DNA from: Macquaria australasica
Taxonomy: Eukaryota; Chordata; Actinopteri; Centrarchiformes; Percichthyidae
NCBI GenBank assembly: GCA_005408345.1
Contig: SEMN01000797.1
Location: 1 to 64,000 of the forward strand
Length of the DNA stretch: 64,000 nucleotides
Direction: 5' to 3'
Under the pieces are notes generated by a model. The model worked only from the letters and a program-made list of their open reading frames with translations. It was not told the origin of the DNA and did not search any database. Positions within the stretch are counted from its first letter, which is position 1, and every line of letters starts with the position of its first letter. Below, one piece after another: positions 35,049-50,400 of the stretch. A program made the position numbers and the translations under genes.

Positions 35049-38000
35049 TCTCTCTCTCTCTGCACACCCATTATTTTAGATATTTTGGTTTACAGAATAC
35101 ATTTACATATAGAGTGGTTTATTCTGATATAGGAAAATAACTGATTTTCTTCCAACTATCAAGGACAGTTAGCTCACTGTGGTTTGGTGCAGTTTGTTAC
35201 TCCCTCCACATTTACATATTCCTGTGATGGAGGTCGCAGCCAGGCCAAGGCATCATTGGTATTTGTAAGATTGAGAATGACTCAGTCAGGATGTTGTAGA
35301 AATATGCAAATGTGTAATGATTATTTTTCTAATCTAATCCTTCTCTGTTCTTCATTCAGGATCATGTTTATGAGTTGCTGAACACCATAGATGCCTGTCA
35401 GTGCTTCTTTGATATTGTGAGTATTTACTGTGTGGCTCGTAATTGTTTTAAGTACGGGGAAGCGCCGAAGTCGTACACAACATCTGCTGATAATCTGACA
35501 AGCTCTCACTCATTTCTACAACTATGCTGTTTACTCCTTCCTGCTACAAACTGCAGGTTGTGTTTTCTCACCTCACCGCCCCCAGCCTCCTCCTGTTCAG
35601 TTCGTCAGGGTTTTTTTATTATCATAATTAAAGTGGCACCTCTTGCCTTGTGCGTTATGTATATCCTACTGTATATTTCAGTGATCTGTGTCTCCTGTGA
35701 TCTGTGGGCATTTTAAGCATCTCACGTGCCTTTGGTTTATCTGGGGAGCATCTCTCAGTGCAGGACCTTTTTTTGTCAAATAGAACTGCAGATCCGGCTG
35801 ATGCAGTTCATTCTTATTACTGCAGTCGTAACACATTTTTCATTCACCTTTGACACCCTAAAAGGGATCTGTGATGTAATCCCTTTTCAAACTGACAAAT
35901 AATATTAAAGTGATATTTCCCCCCAATCTATTATAATCTATCTACACCTCTCTGCTTGAACGGTGACTGTAGTTGAGGGAGAATAGTGGCTGTGGTCATC
36001 AATTTGAATTTAGTCAGTTACAATGGATTTCAAGAGAGACAGGTTTTCAGGAAGAAGTAACAAAATATCTAAACCACTCCCTCAGCATAATCCACTTCTG
36101 TCTGTATGCCTGCTATGTTCCAAAACACTCAAATTTCTTGCTAAAATATGGCTATGGCTAAAATATTGTCCCTCCATGCATGTTCAACCACTTTTCTCTG
36201 TCAATAAGGAAACTACATCCTTTTTTCAGCCACTTTACAAGCCTGCAGGGTGTGTGTTTTATAGTCAAAAGATTTTTGCTGAAAGACAACACATAAGACA
36301 ATACAAAATCATTTTTAAAGGTTTTTTCAAACAAAAAACCCTAAAAACAGATTTTGATTAGTGAATAATTGGCTCCATTAGTGATGTTCAATAAAAATGT
36401 CTTTCTTTTAGGTCTCCATATAGTTCTACTCTATACATTACTACATTATGTCCTAGTGAGACTGATGTAGTTTCACAGGGGCAGTAAGTAAGTTCAGAGT
36501 CAATGACTACGCTGACATTTTGATTTCAGGCAATCAACTTTGACTTCACCAAGAACTACTTGGATCTGATCATCACCTACACGTCTGTTATCATCACGCT
36601 GTCTCGCATCGATGACAAGAAGGCGCTGGTGGGCATGTTCAACTGTGCCCATGAGATGACCAATGGGAACAGGTGAGAAAATATGAAACTGCTTAATGGA
36701 TGCTGAGGGAACATCATAAATGGAGTACAAAGTATTTAGATGGATGGATGGATGTGTTTTCCATTTACTCACCCCTGTTGATCAAGACAGCATACAGTCA
36801 GCAAAGGGTTGTATTTGTTAAGTGCAGCTTTCTACCTACAACAAACACTTCATTGAAGTGCTTTTAATTAACGCCATTACGAGTTTCCACATCCATCAAC
36901 ATGAGCACTTTTCTGATCCTTGTAATTAATTCGAATTTTAATTGCCACAGACATCAACAGCCCACCACTAACCTTTTCTGAGTGCCAAGTGGTATTCTGA
37001 CATTTTGAGTCTGCCCACTTTGCATGATATTTATTTTTACCCTCCAAAAAAAAAACAAAAAAAAAAAACAGAATGCTTATCTCAATTTGAGACGTGAGCA
37101 GGGAACACAAACACATACATTTTAATGTCACATTTGACTTGCACACCACACACAGCTAGCCCCTCGAGAGGGAACGGTCTCGCCTCTTCATTATTTCAGC
37201 CACCCCAAAAACCAAGCTGTATAAAATGATCTAATTTATGAAATCCAACACTTTCATCATCAGTAAAATCCCTGTGGGTAATGCTAGATTGACACAGTAT
37301 TAGCAGTGCTGTATTTTATAATGTCCTACTTCTTTTCCTTCTTCTTGTCCCAGCTTTGATTAATTGTATACTGTAATGAATACTGAATTAAACCCTTCAG
37401 TGAACCCTCCTACCCACGGCTCGGCCAGATGTTTGTGGAGTATGAGCATCCTTGGAAGAAGCTCACTGAGGAGTTTGGCCCTCACACAAGGGTAAGCTCA
37501 GTGTACCGCTGTTCTTATACAGTACAAAGGTACATAAACAGTTGATGATTTGCTTTAATTAAAATGTTCAGTTTAATTCAATTCTTTGTCCAAATATGAC
37601 TGCAGCTCCCCCACACATTTTGTTCACATATTTAAACACAGAACATAAATACTAAATGACACACACTTCTGTTTTCTTTTGTTACACCACTACATCTTGT
37701 TGTACATCTCATTCCAAAACCATTATTATTAATTTGCAGCTTTAACAGCCCCCACTGAAGGCTTTCCACACAATTTTGAAACCTGGTTGCAGGGTTTTGC
37801 TCCCATTCAGCCACAGGAGCATTAGGAAGGTTGGGCACTGATGTTGGGTGATACGCCTTGGCTCACAGTCGGAGTTCCAGTTCATCCCAACGGTGATGAG
37901 ATTGAGGTCACAGCCAGTCAAAGTCTTCCGTACCAAACTCAGAAATAATTTCTTTGTGGACGTGGCTTTGTGCACATAGTGTTTGTCATGTTTAAACACC

Positions 38001-41000
38001 AAATTTGGACGCACACTGTTGTCTAAAATATCATTGTGTACTGTAGAATTAAGATTTCCCTTAAATGGAACAAAGGAGCCTACTCCAAACCATGAAAAAC
38101 AGCCCCAGACTAAAAATACACAAATGTATGTGGGCATAAGACTGCCAAAGAGTATCTTGCAAGTGATTTACACATGAGTAACACAATACAAATTATACAA
38201 CAATAATACAAATGATTTATCACTTTTATTTACTTGTTTAACACTGGCAGTTACACTGGTCTGTGTGGTAGATCATAAAATATCCTTATGTGCAAAAACA
38301 GCGTGTTTTTGCTATAATTTGGTGTGAGGTGTTGCCATCTCGTTACATCTCTGTCATTTTCCCTCGTCCTCTATCTCTGCCTCTCTCCAGCTTCCTCACT
38401 CACTGTTGTCCTTTTCTTCTCTGTCCCTCTCATAGTCTGTGACGGCGGCATTGCTGTCTCTGAAGATGGTCTACCCACGCAGGAACCTGCCAGCAGAGCA
38501 GTGGCGGAGCGCCCAGCTCCTCAGCCTGCTCAGTGCTCCAGCTGCCATGCTAGACCCAGCCTGCTGTGACACTGTGAGTCCGCCCTCCTGTATTTATCTC
38601 TGACAGAGGGAGAAAGAGAGAGGAAGGGGGCGTAATGTCTAAAATATGGTTTTTCCAGTGATGTCAGGCACAGAAATGAGAGAAGGTGTCACAGCCTAAA
38701 GATGCAATAACAGGATATGTGTTGTCTTGAAGGTGAAGTCCATTTAACATTAGTAGCTCTGTGTTCCATTTTCCCTGTCCTCCCATTATAGAGCTATCAT
38801 TTAGAAAATGATTCATTTTATTGTATTTTGACCTCTCTGTTCCTCCCTGAACTTTTATTTCTACCCATCTCTCTCCACTCCTCTGTCATCCTCTCTGCTG
38901 TCTTCTAACACGGCCATTACGGCTCCTTTGATGTAATGTTACGATCCCTGTTGCCTGTGGCTTCCTCATAATAGAACCACTAGCCCAGCCAAGACAGGGA
39001 CCCTCAGGCAACATTTTTTCTCATGAAAAGAATAATATTTTTGAAAGCAGTCATTTAAAGTCTATAGAGTACTATACTGATACTGATAGGTCTCTTGATT
39101 TTTGCATAAATGATAGATTTTCTTTTGAAGGTGGAACAAGAATAGAATAGCAATGAAGATGCTGATGCAACCATATAATTATGATGGCTTTCACATAGTA
39201 TAACTGACAGTTTTTTACTTCATCGAAGCTTTAGGGAATGTGTTGGTATTGGCAGTTAATAAGCTTGTTGTTCGCCACAGATGGCATGTGAATACCTGTC
39301 TATGGAGGTGATGGAGCGGTGGATCATAAGTAAGTATAACTCGTCCTGAATGATAACTTCCTCTATCTCTTCACTTTATACACATACATAAATGTTATGC
39401 AGGTATACTGTATTTAAATATCACTGCCTGTTGCATTTTTAAGATGTTTGTCCTGTTGTAGCTTAAGCACATTTCAGACACACTGACATCCTGCACATAA
39501 TATATGAAAAAGCCGAGCTACACACAACACCAGTATATGTAGGATAGTATTATTGTGAAACAATCTACCTTCAGAGGCAATGCCAGGTAATGATGTTTAT
39601 AAATGACTATTGGCATGACGGGAGCACATTTCCATGAGTTTCAGTTTTGGTTATGTCCATTTAACATCTTGAAAACTTTAACATGTGAGAAGAAAAAAAG
39701 CTTTGTACTCAAACATAAATCTCAGACCACAGGTTTTAGCAAAAGATTCCTAAACCCAATTAATGACCACGTAAACACATGCAGCAGTGATGTGCCAGCC
39801 CCACACTTTGTATCATATATATGTTGCTGACTGTGCCCCTTGTAGTCGGCTTCCTTTTGTGCCACACCAGCCTGAATACAAACCAGGCCTCCCAGGAGCT
39901 GTGGAAGATGGCTCTGCGGAGCGGCCTGTACCTCACCCTCACCAGAGATGAGGTACTCAACATACACAAGGTCTCTGAGGACCTCTTCGACAGCATCAAA
40001 GGGTATGTAAGCTGTACTGCTACAGTATGCTCTCTAGACACTGTGAGAAATAGTCCTAGTTGATGAATAAAACCTCTAAAAGTAAGATAATAGGCAATGG
40101 GTAATCATTTCAGTTAACAAAGGAGAACTGATTTAAAACTGCACCTTAAGTGCCATTCTCATTTTGCCACCCTGAACTGTTGAGGACCTCTCGTCTGGTC
40201 TCTTTGATTGCTCATTATTATAGATATAAAGAGTAAAGTAATAACAAGAGTAAGGGTTGGGACCTTAGTGTCTTCATTAGGAGAAAAAGAGCTTGGATTA
40301 TAGATTAAAAGTTAGAGATAAAAAGTGATGAAGGTGATATGATATAAATTATAAACTAGAGATTACAGTACAGCACTTACTGATTACAGTTAAAGACATC
40401 TTCGTATTTCTTCATCAGAGTTTCAGAAGATAAAAGCTGATTCCACAGCCAAGTTAATACATGCCAAGACAAAGATGATACACATACACAAAAGGTTTAT
40501 ACTCCCTGACACCTGGGATAAATACATCTATAACTGCTTTATAGATTTTTAGATTTTTAATTAGCTCTTTTATATTGTTTATTCATCTTTTCTTCCTTTT
40601 TTTTCAGGTATAGCAAGCGAGTCGCAGACATCAAGGAATGTCGTGAGCATGCTATAGTCAACTGGTGAGACCAGCAGGAAGCTAAGCAAAGTTTTTACCA
40701 CTTTTGTGTCATAAATATTCATTGATGTGTGTTTATTTTGAAATGGATGAGCGGTAAGAACCAAATGTCCATGTCCATTTCCTGTGTTATTACCAGTGGA
40801 GCTATGCACAGAGAGAAGAGACAGTTTCTGAGAGGAGCGATGATGGAATTATTTAAAGTTCTGGAGGATGAACCTGGACTTCTGGGACCAAAGGTAGAAG
40901 TACAGTAATGAGCGTAACAGCTCTGCTTGAGGAAATTAAATCATTGCCTTAGTTATAAGTCCAAAATGAAATTCTGGTCACATGACATTTGATAAATGGT

Positions 41001-41694
41001 ATCTTTGATCCAGCACACGTCTCGGACTCTTGGGAATATTTAGACAGGAGGGGGGAATTCCTTTGACTGACCCTTCATTTCACTGTAATCATGACTTTTA
41101 CCAATCGTAGCTGAGACTCCTAACATCCCTCTTTCTTCTCTGTTCTGTGTGCCAATCAAATCCCCAAGGCCCTGTTTGTCTTCATGGCTCTGTCATTTTC
41201 CCGTGACGAGGTCCTGTGGCTCGTCAGACACTCTGAGAATATGCCAAAGATAAAGACGCCTGAGGACTACATTGACAAGTAGGTCATAGGTGAAGAAGAC
41301 GTAAACCACTGTGTCATATTAGTGTGCAAAAATCTGGCAGCCAGCAAGTTCTCCCTTGCTGCAACCCCACTCTACAGATGTCTCTCAACAGTGCAGCAGC
41401 TATGCACATGAGTTTGTAGAGGTGCAGTTATCCTGAAGCATGCAGAAGATATTTTAAAAGGGCTCATTTGTACACATTCTAATTATGAAAGCTAATGGAA
41501 AGTGAATATTCTTGGTGTTAATTAGCTTTTTCTGTTTTTCCAGTCAGATGGCAGAGCTGCTGTTCCACATGGAGAAGTTAAGAGGTCTGATGAAAAAGTA
41601 CAGCCATGTAGTTCAGCGCTACCATGTCCAGTACCTGGCACAGTTTGATGCCTTGGTTCTCAATGACACCATACAGGTACCTGAAGATAACATG

Positions 41695-41782
<88 letters not shown>

Positions 41783-44422
41783 CATGTACAGTAATTCTGT
41801 GCATTTTTCTTTCATTAACTGAGGTACAGGAAGTGGCAGAATAGCTGAATGCATCCCTTATTCTCCTTCTTCAGCATACATTTAGAAACCTTTTCCTTCT
41901 CTGCAGAACATGTATGTATGTCCAGAAGAGGAGTCAGTCCTGTTGAGCTCATTTGTCTCAACCCTGTCTGCTCTGTCGGTCAAACAAGGTAATCACAACA
42001 AAATACTGCAATTATCTTACAATATTTTTCTCGATTTAAAATGCAACATTTGAATAATGATAGATTACATTTTACTCTGCAGTTGAAAACAAAGAGGAGT
42101 TTGATTTCAGAGCGCTTAGACTGGACTGGTTGAGATTGCAGGTAGGTAGGTTTGTTGCAGCATATCAAATATCCCACAATATTCAGTTGTCATTGTAAAA
42201 CTTGGTGAATGCCACCTTAAGGTATTTTTTGTCTTCTGTTTTTAGGCCTACACAAGTGTGAACAAGGCCCCTCTTCCACTAAAGGACTACCCTGACTTGG
42301 CGAAGGTGATGAACATGATTCAGTTTCACACCAGGATGGTGGACAGTCTGGAAGAACATCTGCAGGAGGCATCTGAAGTGTCCATACTCTGGTCAGTTTC
42401 TTCTCTTCTCCTCTCTCCTCTCTTCTTTACTCTTCTCTTCTCTTCTCTTCTCTTCTCTTCTCTTTTGTTCTCCCACAAAATTGAACTCTTTGATGTTTGT
42501 TTTCCAGTTTCTACCCGCGTGTTTTTGAGAAGATGTTTTGCCAGAGCAGTGAGGAGATGACCATGAGGCGTTACCTCATGGCCTTCCCATCCGTCTGTGC
42601 TCACTTCAGCCCGTGTGGACACCCTCTCTGCCCAGAAGAGGTCAGTGTTCAGTCATTTGCTGACCAACCTATTCATCATATGTATAATATTCATATATAA
42701 TCATCAGCTGATGGGGCAGTGAAGACACAGGTTACACTCTACATGAAGTTTGATTTCTAACACTTTTACCTCACCAGCTGCATCATGACAGCAAAAGCAT
42801 TTTCTTCATTCATGGCAACTTTTTTGACTTTATAGTCAGATATACTGAGATTTCCTTTTCTTTGCTGTTAAATCACAGGCAGGGAGTCAGACCTAAAACA
42901 GTTCCTATATAGTTAACAGTGAACTGAATGTAACTAGGTAAATTATGGGGAAAATATGCCTTCTACTTTTGTGTGTGTATGTGTGTGTTCAGGAATGCAT
43001 TTTTTGTTCCTCTGTCGTTGTACATATGTGCACACTCATACATACTGCACTTGTTTGTGTGTGTGTGTAGATAGAGGCTATGGAGAAGAGGAGTCTGCAC
43101 CTGTGTGTGACCTTCCTGGAGCAGTTAGCCAAGCTGACCAGCAGTGTTGTGTTAGATATATGTGCTGAGCAGTGCAACCTCAATGACCAGGTAAAGTCTG
43201 AGCCTATTTCAGGTTTAAAAAAACAAAAAAAACAAAAAAAAACAGCTCATTATCTAGCGCAGATTGATTCTGCCAAACCCTCATATCCAAATATAATCAC
43301 ACTAGTCACAGCTTGGCATCAGTGGATTTAGCTGGAGGCAGTGGACAGACTTGAGAATTTGAATAAAATGATAAGATGGGTCTAAAACTCTGGAGTTGAT
43401 TAATGTGGTGTTTTTTTCTCTAATCTCTTGAGGAAAATATGACAAAAGTGTTTACTTTTTCAGTGCTTCTAATGTGAATGAAAACTCCCATGTTTGCGTT
43501 TGAGCATGTTACCCAATATCTGCTGGGCTGAATTCTTCCCCCCTTCTTCTCTCCTTCTCTGCATCCACCTCTTTCCACTTGATAACCCCTTAGTTGCAGC
43601 CCAAGCACTGTGCCGAGACCATCAGCGCAGCTCGCCACAGAAAGCAAAAGAAGCCGTTGCCAAAGAAAGGAGAGGTCCAGAAAGAGAAGCCAGGCGCTGA
43701 AAGCCAGAGGAAAGACCGGGCCATCGTCACCAAGTCAGCTTGTTTCTCTGATTGTTACCATGACTTTCTCTACTTTTCTCACTCCGCCTGATCCTCCAAT
43801 AATTATACTGAATTGGCAGAAGTTTCGAAAAGTGATTGTAATTAATACATTCCTCATTTCTGGACACATGCAGCATTATCAACAGCACTTGTTCAGGTCA
43901 AAGGGCAGTCAAATAAACATTAGACGGTGTACGATTCTGATTGGCAAAGGTGAGTATTAGGTTAATGCAGTTCATGTTGGTATCTGCTGACATTTTCAAA
44001 TAATCACCCCATTTCTTGCCTTAAGTTATCAGGAAGACGGGATTAAAATGCCCTCGCCTACAAGAAATTATTTGTTCTGAACTTTATTACCCTTCAAGTT
44101 GAATCAGTCAGGGTTGGACGGGTACTGAACCAAGCTATTAAAAATAAGAAACAAAACACCTCTGCACACTTTTACTGGCAGCATTCATCGTTTTGATCAT
44201 ATTCTGTGTATAGCTACAGTTGGAAAGCTCACTAATTAATTCTGAAGAGTTGTAATGCTGTCTCTCTCCCTCCTCTCAGTTTTCCTCCCTGCTGCCTCAG
44301 TTTGGAGATGTTTTACAATTCTCTAACATGTTTATTACCTTATTTGTCTGAGAAAAGCACATCCATACTACAGTCATTGTCAAAATATTTGTCCTAAGTT
44401 CCTAAAGACTTGCATCCTCCCT

Positions 44423-44478
<56 letters not shown>

Positions 44479-47400
44479 CCTCTTCTCCTAGTGTGGACAA
44501 GTTGCATCTGATGCTGACAGAGCTCTGCTCCTCCTACAGTCTCTACAGTGACTTCATTGTCTTTGACCACATCGTTGTTCCCACAGAGTTCCTCCTTTCT
44601 CATCTGGAGATACGCCTCTCTGAGTATGCTGAGTGGGGCTGGGGTCTTAAATAAGTTTATTTAAATAAATACATTAAATAAATGTGGATGATGTAATAAG
44701 TCCTGAAGGTGTATAAAAAGTCCCTAAGGTGACATTTGCAATTTATTCTTCCTCTTAAGGTTCCTGTGCTCACTAGAAACTATCTCATGTGCACCAGAAG
44801 TGTCTCGTTGTCACTCATATGTCACTTCAGCGGCTCCACATTACTGTCAGAAATATGCAAATGACTGACATGAGCGCCTGATTTCATTGTGAAAGGAACC
44901 CATGTAATATTGTTTCCTCTGTACCTCAGTGTGCTAACATAATGCCATCATTTCACTGTTTTTATACTGCTGACTCTATGTCCAAACTCATTGCTTAAAT
45001 GCTTGCATAGCAACTGCACTAGTAGGCTGACCTCCATGCTGAACAAGGGCTGTAGAAATGTTAAACACTCTGACCAAGATGTGACAGAGCACTGGGAAAA
45101 CTCAAAAGCATCTCAAGCTGCATTTTGTCACTCATTCCCCAATTTGCACAGAGTTGTTTTTTTTTTTTGTCCTTCTGACAATTAGAGAATCATTTGGAGC
45201 TTGTCTCTAGCAAAATGTCTTCCCCATCACTATAATGAACCCTGCTTTTCTATCTGATTCCTCCGTGTCAGACTGTGTTGCACCCACTCAAAAGTCTGAG
45301 AGGAGATCCATCATGTCACTCCCTTGCTCCTGGAGAGTCATTTCAGTGCTAACTGTTATTTAGATTAGGGCTTGGTACCAGGACAACCTAATGTTTCTGT
45401 GTATATGCTCTGCTTAGTCTCCCTGTCTTAACTGATGATTATCTCCCCTGTCACCCTAAAATTAGCACCCTTGAGTAGCAACACGCCCGCAGTGATTGGT
45501 CCTTCCATGGCCAAAATTGTAAATACAGTGTAGTCAGGGAGAGAAAGAGAGAGAGTGAAGGGCCCTGACAAAAAAATAAATACAATTGCAGTGAAGCCCT
45601 GGAGCAGTGAATGTGCTGACCTATTGAGGGTATAGTACCATGCCACCATGGCTCGTTTAACCCATTTTAAGGTCCCATCTGTCCGCCCTCAGTCCACTCT
45701 GGCCTGGTGATATGTGATGTTGGTTAAACATGTTTCTCCAGGATCATCGTGAGAATGGCCAATTACAACCAGACCACCCAGGAAATAACCCGTCCCTCGG
45801 ACCTCCTGGCAGGGTTAAGAGCCTATACAGCCAGCCTGCACAGCCTCTCCAGCTACATCAATGTGGACGTCACCCGGCTGGTGAAGAGCATCCTGCTGCA
45901 GCAAACACAGCCACTGGACTCACGTGGAGCGCAGACCATTACGACCCTCTACACAAACTGGTGTGTGTAATATATAGGTGTTTAGCATAGCCATCACACA
46001 CAGAAAGGCACAGGAAGCACCATGCATGCATATAGCACAGCAAGTAGCACACACAAGTGCATCCTCTCTCTGCCTTATTTCCTGTCTTTCTTGCCCCTTT
46101 TCGTTTTCTCTCACTTTCACTCTCTGTAATTCAAACATCTGTAGTGTAAAGGCTGAGGACGTTTTGGGGTTTTTTTCTGCACCGCAGGTTCCTGGAGAGT
46201 CTCTTGCGTCAGGCCAGCAACTCCCTCATCGTTCACTGTCCAACGATGCACTGCTTCGTCAACCAGACTACTGACAACGACCCGAGTTTCAGAGCAGAGG
46301 AGTTTTCAGATGTATCAGGTCGGCCCCAGAGCTTGATTACAGTCATTTAATTTGTAGCAGTAAGTCAATATGTCAATATGAACCTTAAGGTACATTTCTC
46401 ATTTCATCTGGATGAATGCTCATGGCTCTAATAACAAAGCTAGAAGTGCTACTTTTTGCACATTTTTATACTGTCGCCTCTGTCTTTCACAAAGAAGCTG
46501 ATAAAGGAAATGGGAGACAAATAATACAAAGCTGCACAAGTTTACAGTTTATGTAGCTATTCATTGACTTTCATAGCATGTTGCATTGAAGGATAAAGTA
46601 ATTCAGATGACAGTCATCAGTGACATGCAGAGTTTAGTATCCATAGCAACAACTCTAACTTTTGGGTGTGGTTTGCTATGAACTTGTACACCAAATTCAT
46701 GTATTTAATTACTAATGATGGATAATTTTAGTCATGTGGATGTGATCTGAGAAACGTTTGCCTAAAACCAAACGCCTTGCTACATATTTTTTTTCTATGA
46801 GAATGTTTGCATGACAAGTGCAAAAAGGCAATCAAGGGAGAAAGAAATGTTCTCCATTTTCACTTTTTGCAGACACATGGCTTTACACTTGACAGAATCA
46901 AAACGTTCCCCCAGTGCTCTGAAGTTTAATGATCACGGGCCCACAGATCCAAGAGATGACTCGCTTTTTTCAAAAGGCACAACTTGCAGATCTCGTTCAC
47001 TCCCCGTGACATCACATCCAGAGGGAGAATTATTGCTCAAGAGCTTGTGGAGCTTGTTATTGTGGTGGTGTGTGGTGTTTCCTTTCACGCTGCCTGTCAT
47101 GCGGTGCATTCTGACACTGCCTAGCTAATGTAAAGTTCAGTATTGCTTATCATCTCCCCCGCTCTTCCGCCCCTGCCTCACAACTTTTCCAGCATCACTT
47201 GTCTCTCCTCCACACAGCCTCCCTTTCCGACTCCACGCTGCCTTGCAGGAGCAGTGGACCTCCTTATGACTGTATTATGGCTATATTCACTCCACTACAG
47301 ACCTTGCATCATGTACACACAAGCAAACACGGACAATTTACACACCTACACTTGGAGATGCATTCATAAAGCATGCACACACACGACATCTTGGAGACCC

Positions 47401-50400
47401 TGCACTTCAATAGACGCCCCCTCACAATGTCATCATCATTGTCTATATTTACTCCGTAGTGAGGTATCTGCCTGACTCGCAGTGACTCACTCGCTCATCC
47501 ATTAACCACCTCCAATTTTAACCACACACGTCCTTATCCATCCATATTCAGGCAGAGATGTTGAGCTGAGTGAAAGGTCTAATAGCTGCAGTTGTCTCTC
47601 TCTCATTGATTCAGCTACACTCACAAATCCGATTTAATCCGTGTCCTTTTTTATTTTTGTCACTGGTAGAGAGTCGAGCTTTGTGTCAGATCCACACTGG
47701 AAACTGGAAACAAACAGTGCATCTCCACTTGAGCCTGGTTCTGTTGTGCTTTTTTGTAAACATGTTTGGCTGCTTGACATCAACATCAATTTAAGCTTCT
47801 GTTGATCCCTCATCTCCCTCCAGTCATGATCCTTAAATTATTCATGTCACCTTCTGAACAGAGTTACAGGCCCTGGCGGAGCTTATTGGTCCATATGGCC
47901 TGAAGTTTCTGAGTGAGAACCTGATGTGGCACATCACCTCTCAAGTCAGTGAGCTGAAGGTACAGTATGATGCAACAGGCTCCTTTCAAGCACGTAGATC
48001 AGTGGCCTACTGATTTATCTGGGTAACTTTGATGAAAACTGAGTAGTACTTATCTGTAGCGGGAAGACTTTACTCCCCTACGAAGGCAGAGAAGTGTAAT
48101 TGAGAAAAAAAAGTTGTAATGTTTTTATTTTATGCCCTGATTATTTTACCCCGCCAAAACCATTGCCATATAACCTACATACATAATTCCTAAAATATGC
48201 AGAGAGGCTACTGTACTCTGCCTTTGTATAGTCTTCAAGGAATGCAAAGGGGATTATAGAAACAAATTGTTCTTTCAGCTTTCCTGTCCATTTTAACTAG
48301 TTTTACATTTTATTTTGATTATTTACAATCCATAGCTAATAGGAATTAAATGAATCTCAGTTTTGCTGTGTTTCTGTCAATCCATCTGCTATTATTGTTT
48401 ACACAGAAATTAATATAATAAATTAATTCACAATTCAATACATTTAAATATATGATCTAAAGGCAGCTTAACCACACCAAATCATATAAATTCTGTGTCA
48501 AAAGTCAGATTCAGGGTCTTAACTCAATTTTGTAGTTACTGCATTTATATAGTCAAATCTATGAGCACAGTAGTAAAGCATATACATGTTTACTTCAAGA
48601 TATATGAAGTCCTCATTTTGCAAGGAAAGGTGTGCATCTAGGAGCATTTTGTGCTTTAAAGTTACCCTTTATCTCGTCAAACTTTAAAAGAATTGATCCT
48701 CACATAGAAACCAGTTAGTACTGCCGTACTGTGTCAGGCTCCCCACTTTGACACCTATGATTGAAGTGAGGAGTTTTAGCGCTGCAGTTCTGAACTTACT
48801 GAGAGACAGCTCTGACCTCTCTCCATTATAACTCCCACCTGAAGGTGGTTTTATCACTTATTTCACTTCCTTCTCTTCCGTTAGAAACTGGTGATTGAAA
48901 ATATGGACGTCCTGGTACAGATGAAGAACAACTTTGATAAGCCAGAGGAAATGGCCAATCTTAAAAAGAGGCTGACAGGTGAGAAGTGGAGAGGGGAACG
49001 TGGGAGGAGATGTGGAGGAAGAGGTAGGAGGTTGAAAGGAAAGGAATGGATAAAAGGTGTAGGTGTGAGAAAGGCAGACAGGAGGAGATCAGGTAGTGTA
49101 CAAAGTACAACGTGAGAAGAGGAACAATAACAATTCAGGCTAACATGATATTAATTGACTAAAATTATCTTATTCATTCATGAACACAAATGAGGATTGA
49201 TTTGCACCACTTCTGTAAGGTTTTCAATATAGAGACAAGCATAAAATGTATTTAATTATGTTAATTTTAAGATGCTGTCGAGACGATCTGAGGCAGAAAA
49301 GGAAAAAACCGTCAGCACTTGCAAGCAGGTGCAAGACAAACAAATAGGCTAAATTTATGGAAAAAATGTAAATACAGTATGAATGAAAAATTAAGTAAAA
49401 CAAAGGAAGGATCATTATCTTTATATCAAGTCTCTTGAAATCCTTTGGGGTGTTATCAATCAGAAGCAGACGTACATTGAATTTACACATAAGGCAAGCA
49501 ATTTTCTCCTTACATTTTCCTTTTTATTAAATCATTAGGACGCTGAGGGAGGCAGAGGCTGAAACGTCTCCGTGTGTAGAACTGTTTCTAATGATTTTAT
49601 AAATAAACGTTTTTAGAGTACATATGTGAAGACTAAATAAATAAATTGATGGATGCATCTATGTCTTATCTCTTTACAAAAGTCAGCAGTACACTAATGC
49701 TACATATTTTTCTAGATCTCTTAGTTTATGATGCTCATAAAAATCGAATGGTAATATATAATATTATTACTTGGCCACCTTTTCTCGAATGGCACTCCGA
49801 AGTGCAAATAACCAGGTGAGCTGTCAGTCACTTCACAATGATAATCTCATTTGCCCAGTGACAACAGCAACACATTCGCCCAGTGTTTTCCTAGAGCGCA
49901 CTGCTTTACTGCTTTATATGGGCCTCTGATCTGTTTCATATGCACTTCTAGGTGGAGAGAACATGCTGAAGAGGGTGACCATCATCGGGGTGATCCTGTC
50001 CTTCAGAGCAATGGCACAGGACTGTCTGAAAGACGTAAGGTCCAACAAGATTTTATGATAATATAAAACTCTCAGCTGGTTGATGTGCTGATAAAACTGT
50101 TTGTAATACAGTGTAGATACAACAGACACGTGGACGTGGCACTGTATGGATTAAGAAAGTTATAATTAAGGGTGAAAGGGTTAGTAATTCTTGACCTTGG
50201 GAATAATGGTTTGACAAAATATATATACATTTTTAAAGTATCTCAAGGTTTTCCAGAGTTTCTGAACGACAGGTTATTGTCCAGTCAACTTTATTGCTAA
50301 TCACATACACATTATTGCCTGTAGTGTCCCTGTTTATCCTCAGTCTCAATATTTAAAACAACACAACAGCACCTTTCAGTCAAATTTCTCAAAGTGCTTC

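Noticed and set aside
45730..45990. 86-codon plus-strand frame rich in Q, H and P
   Set aside because: Out-of-frame reading of nckap1l exon 21.
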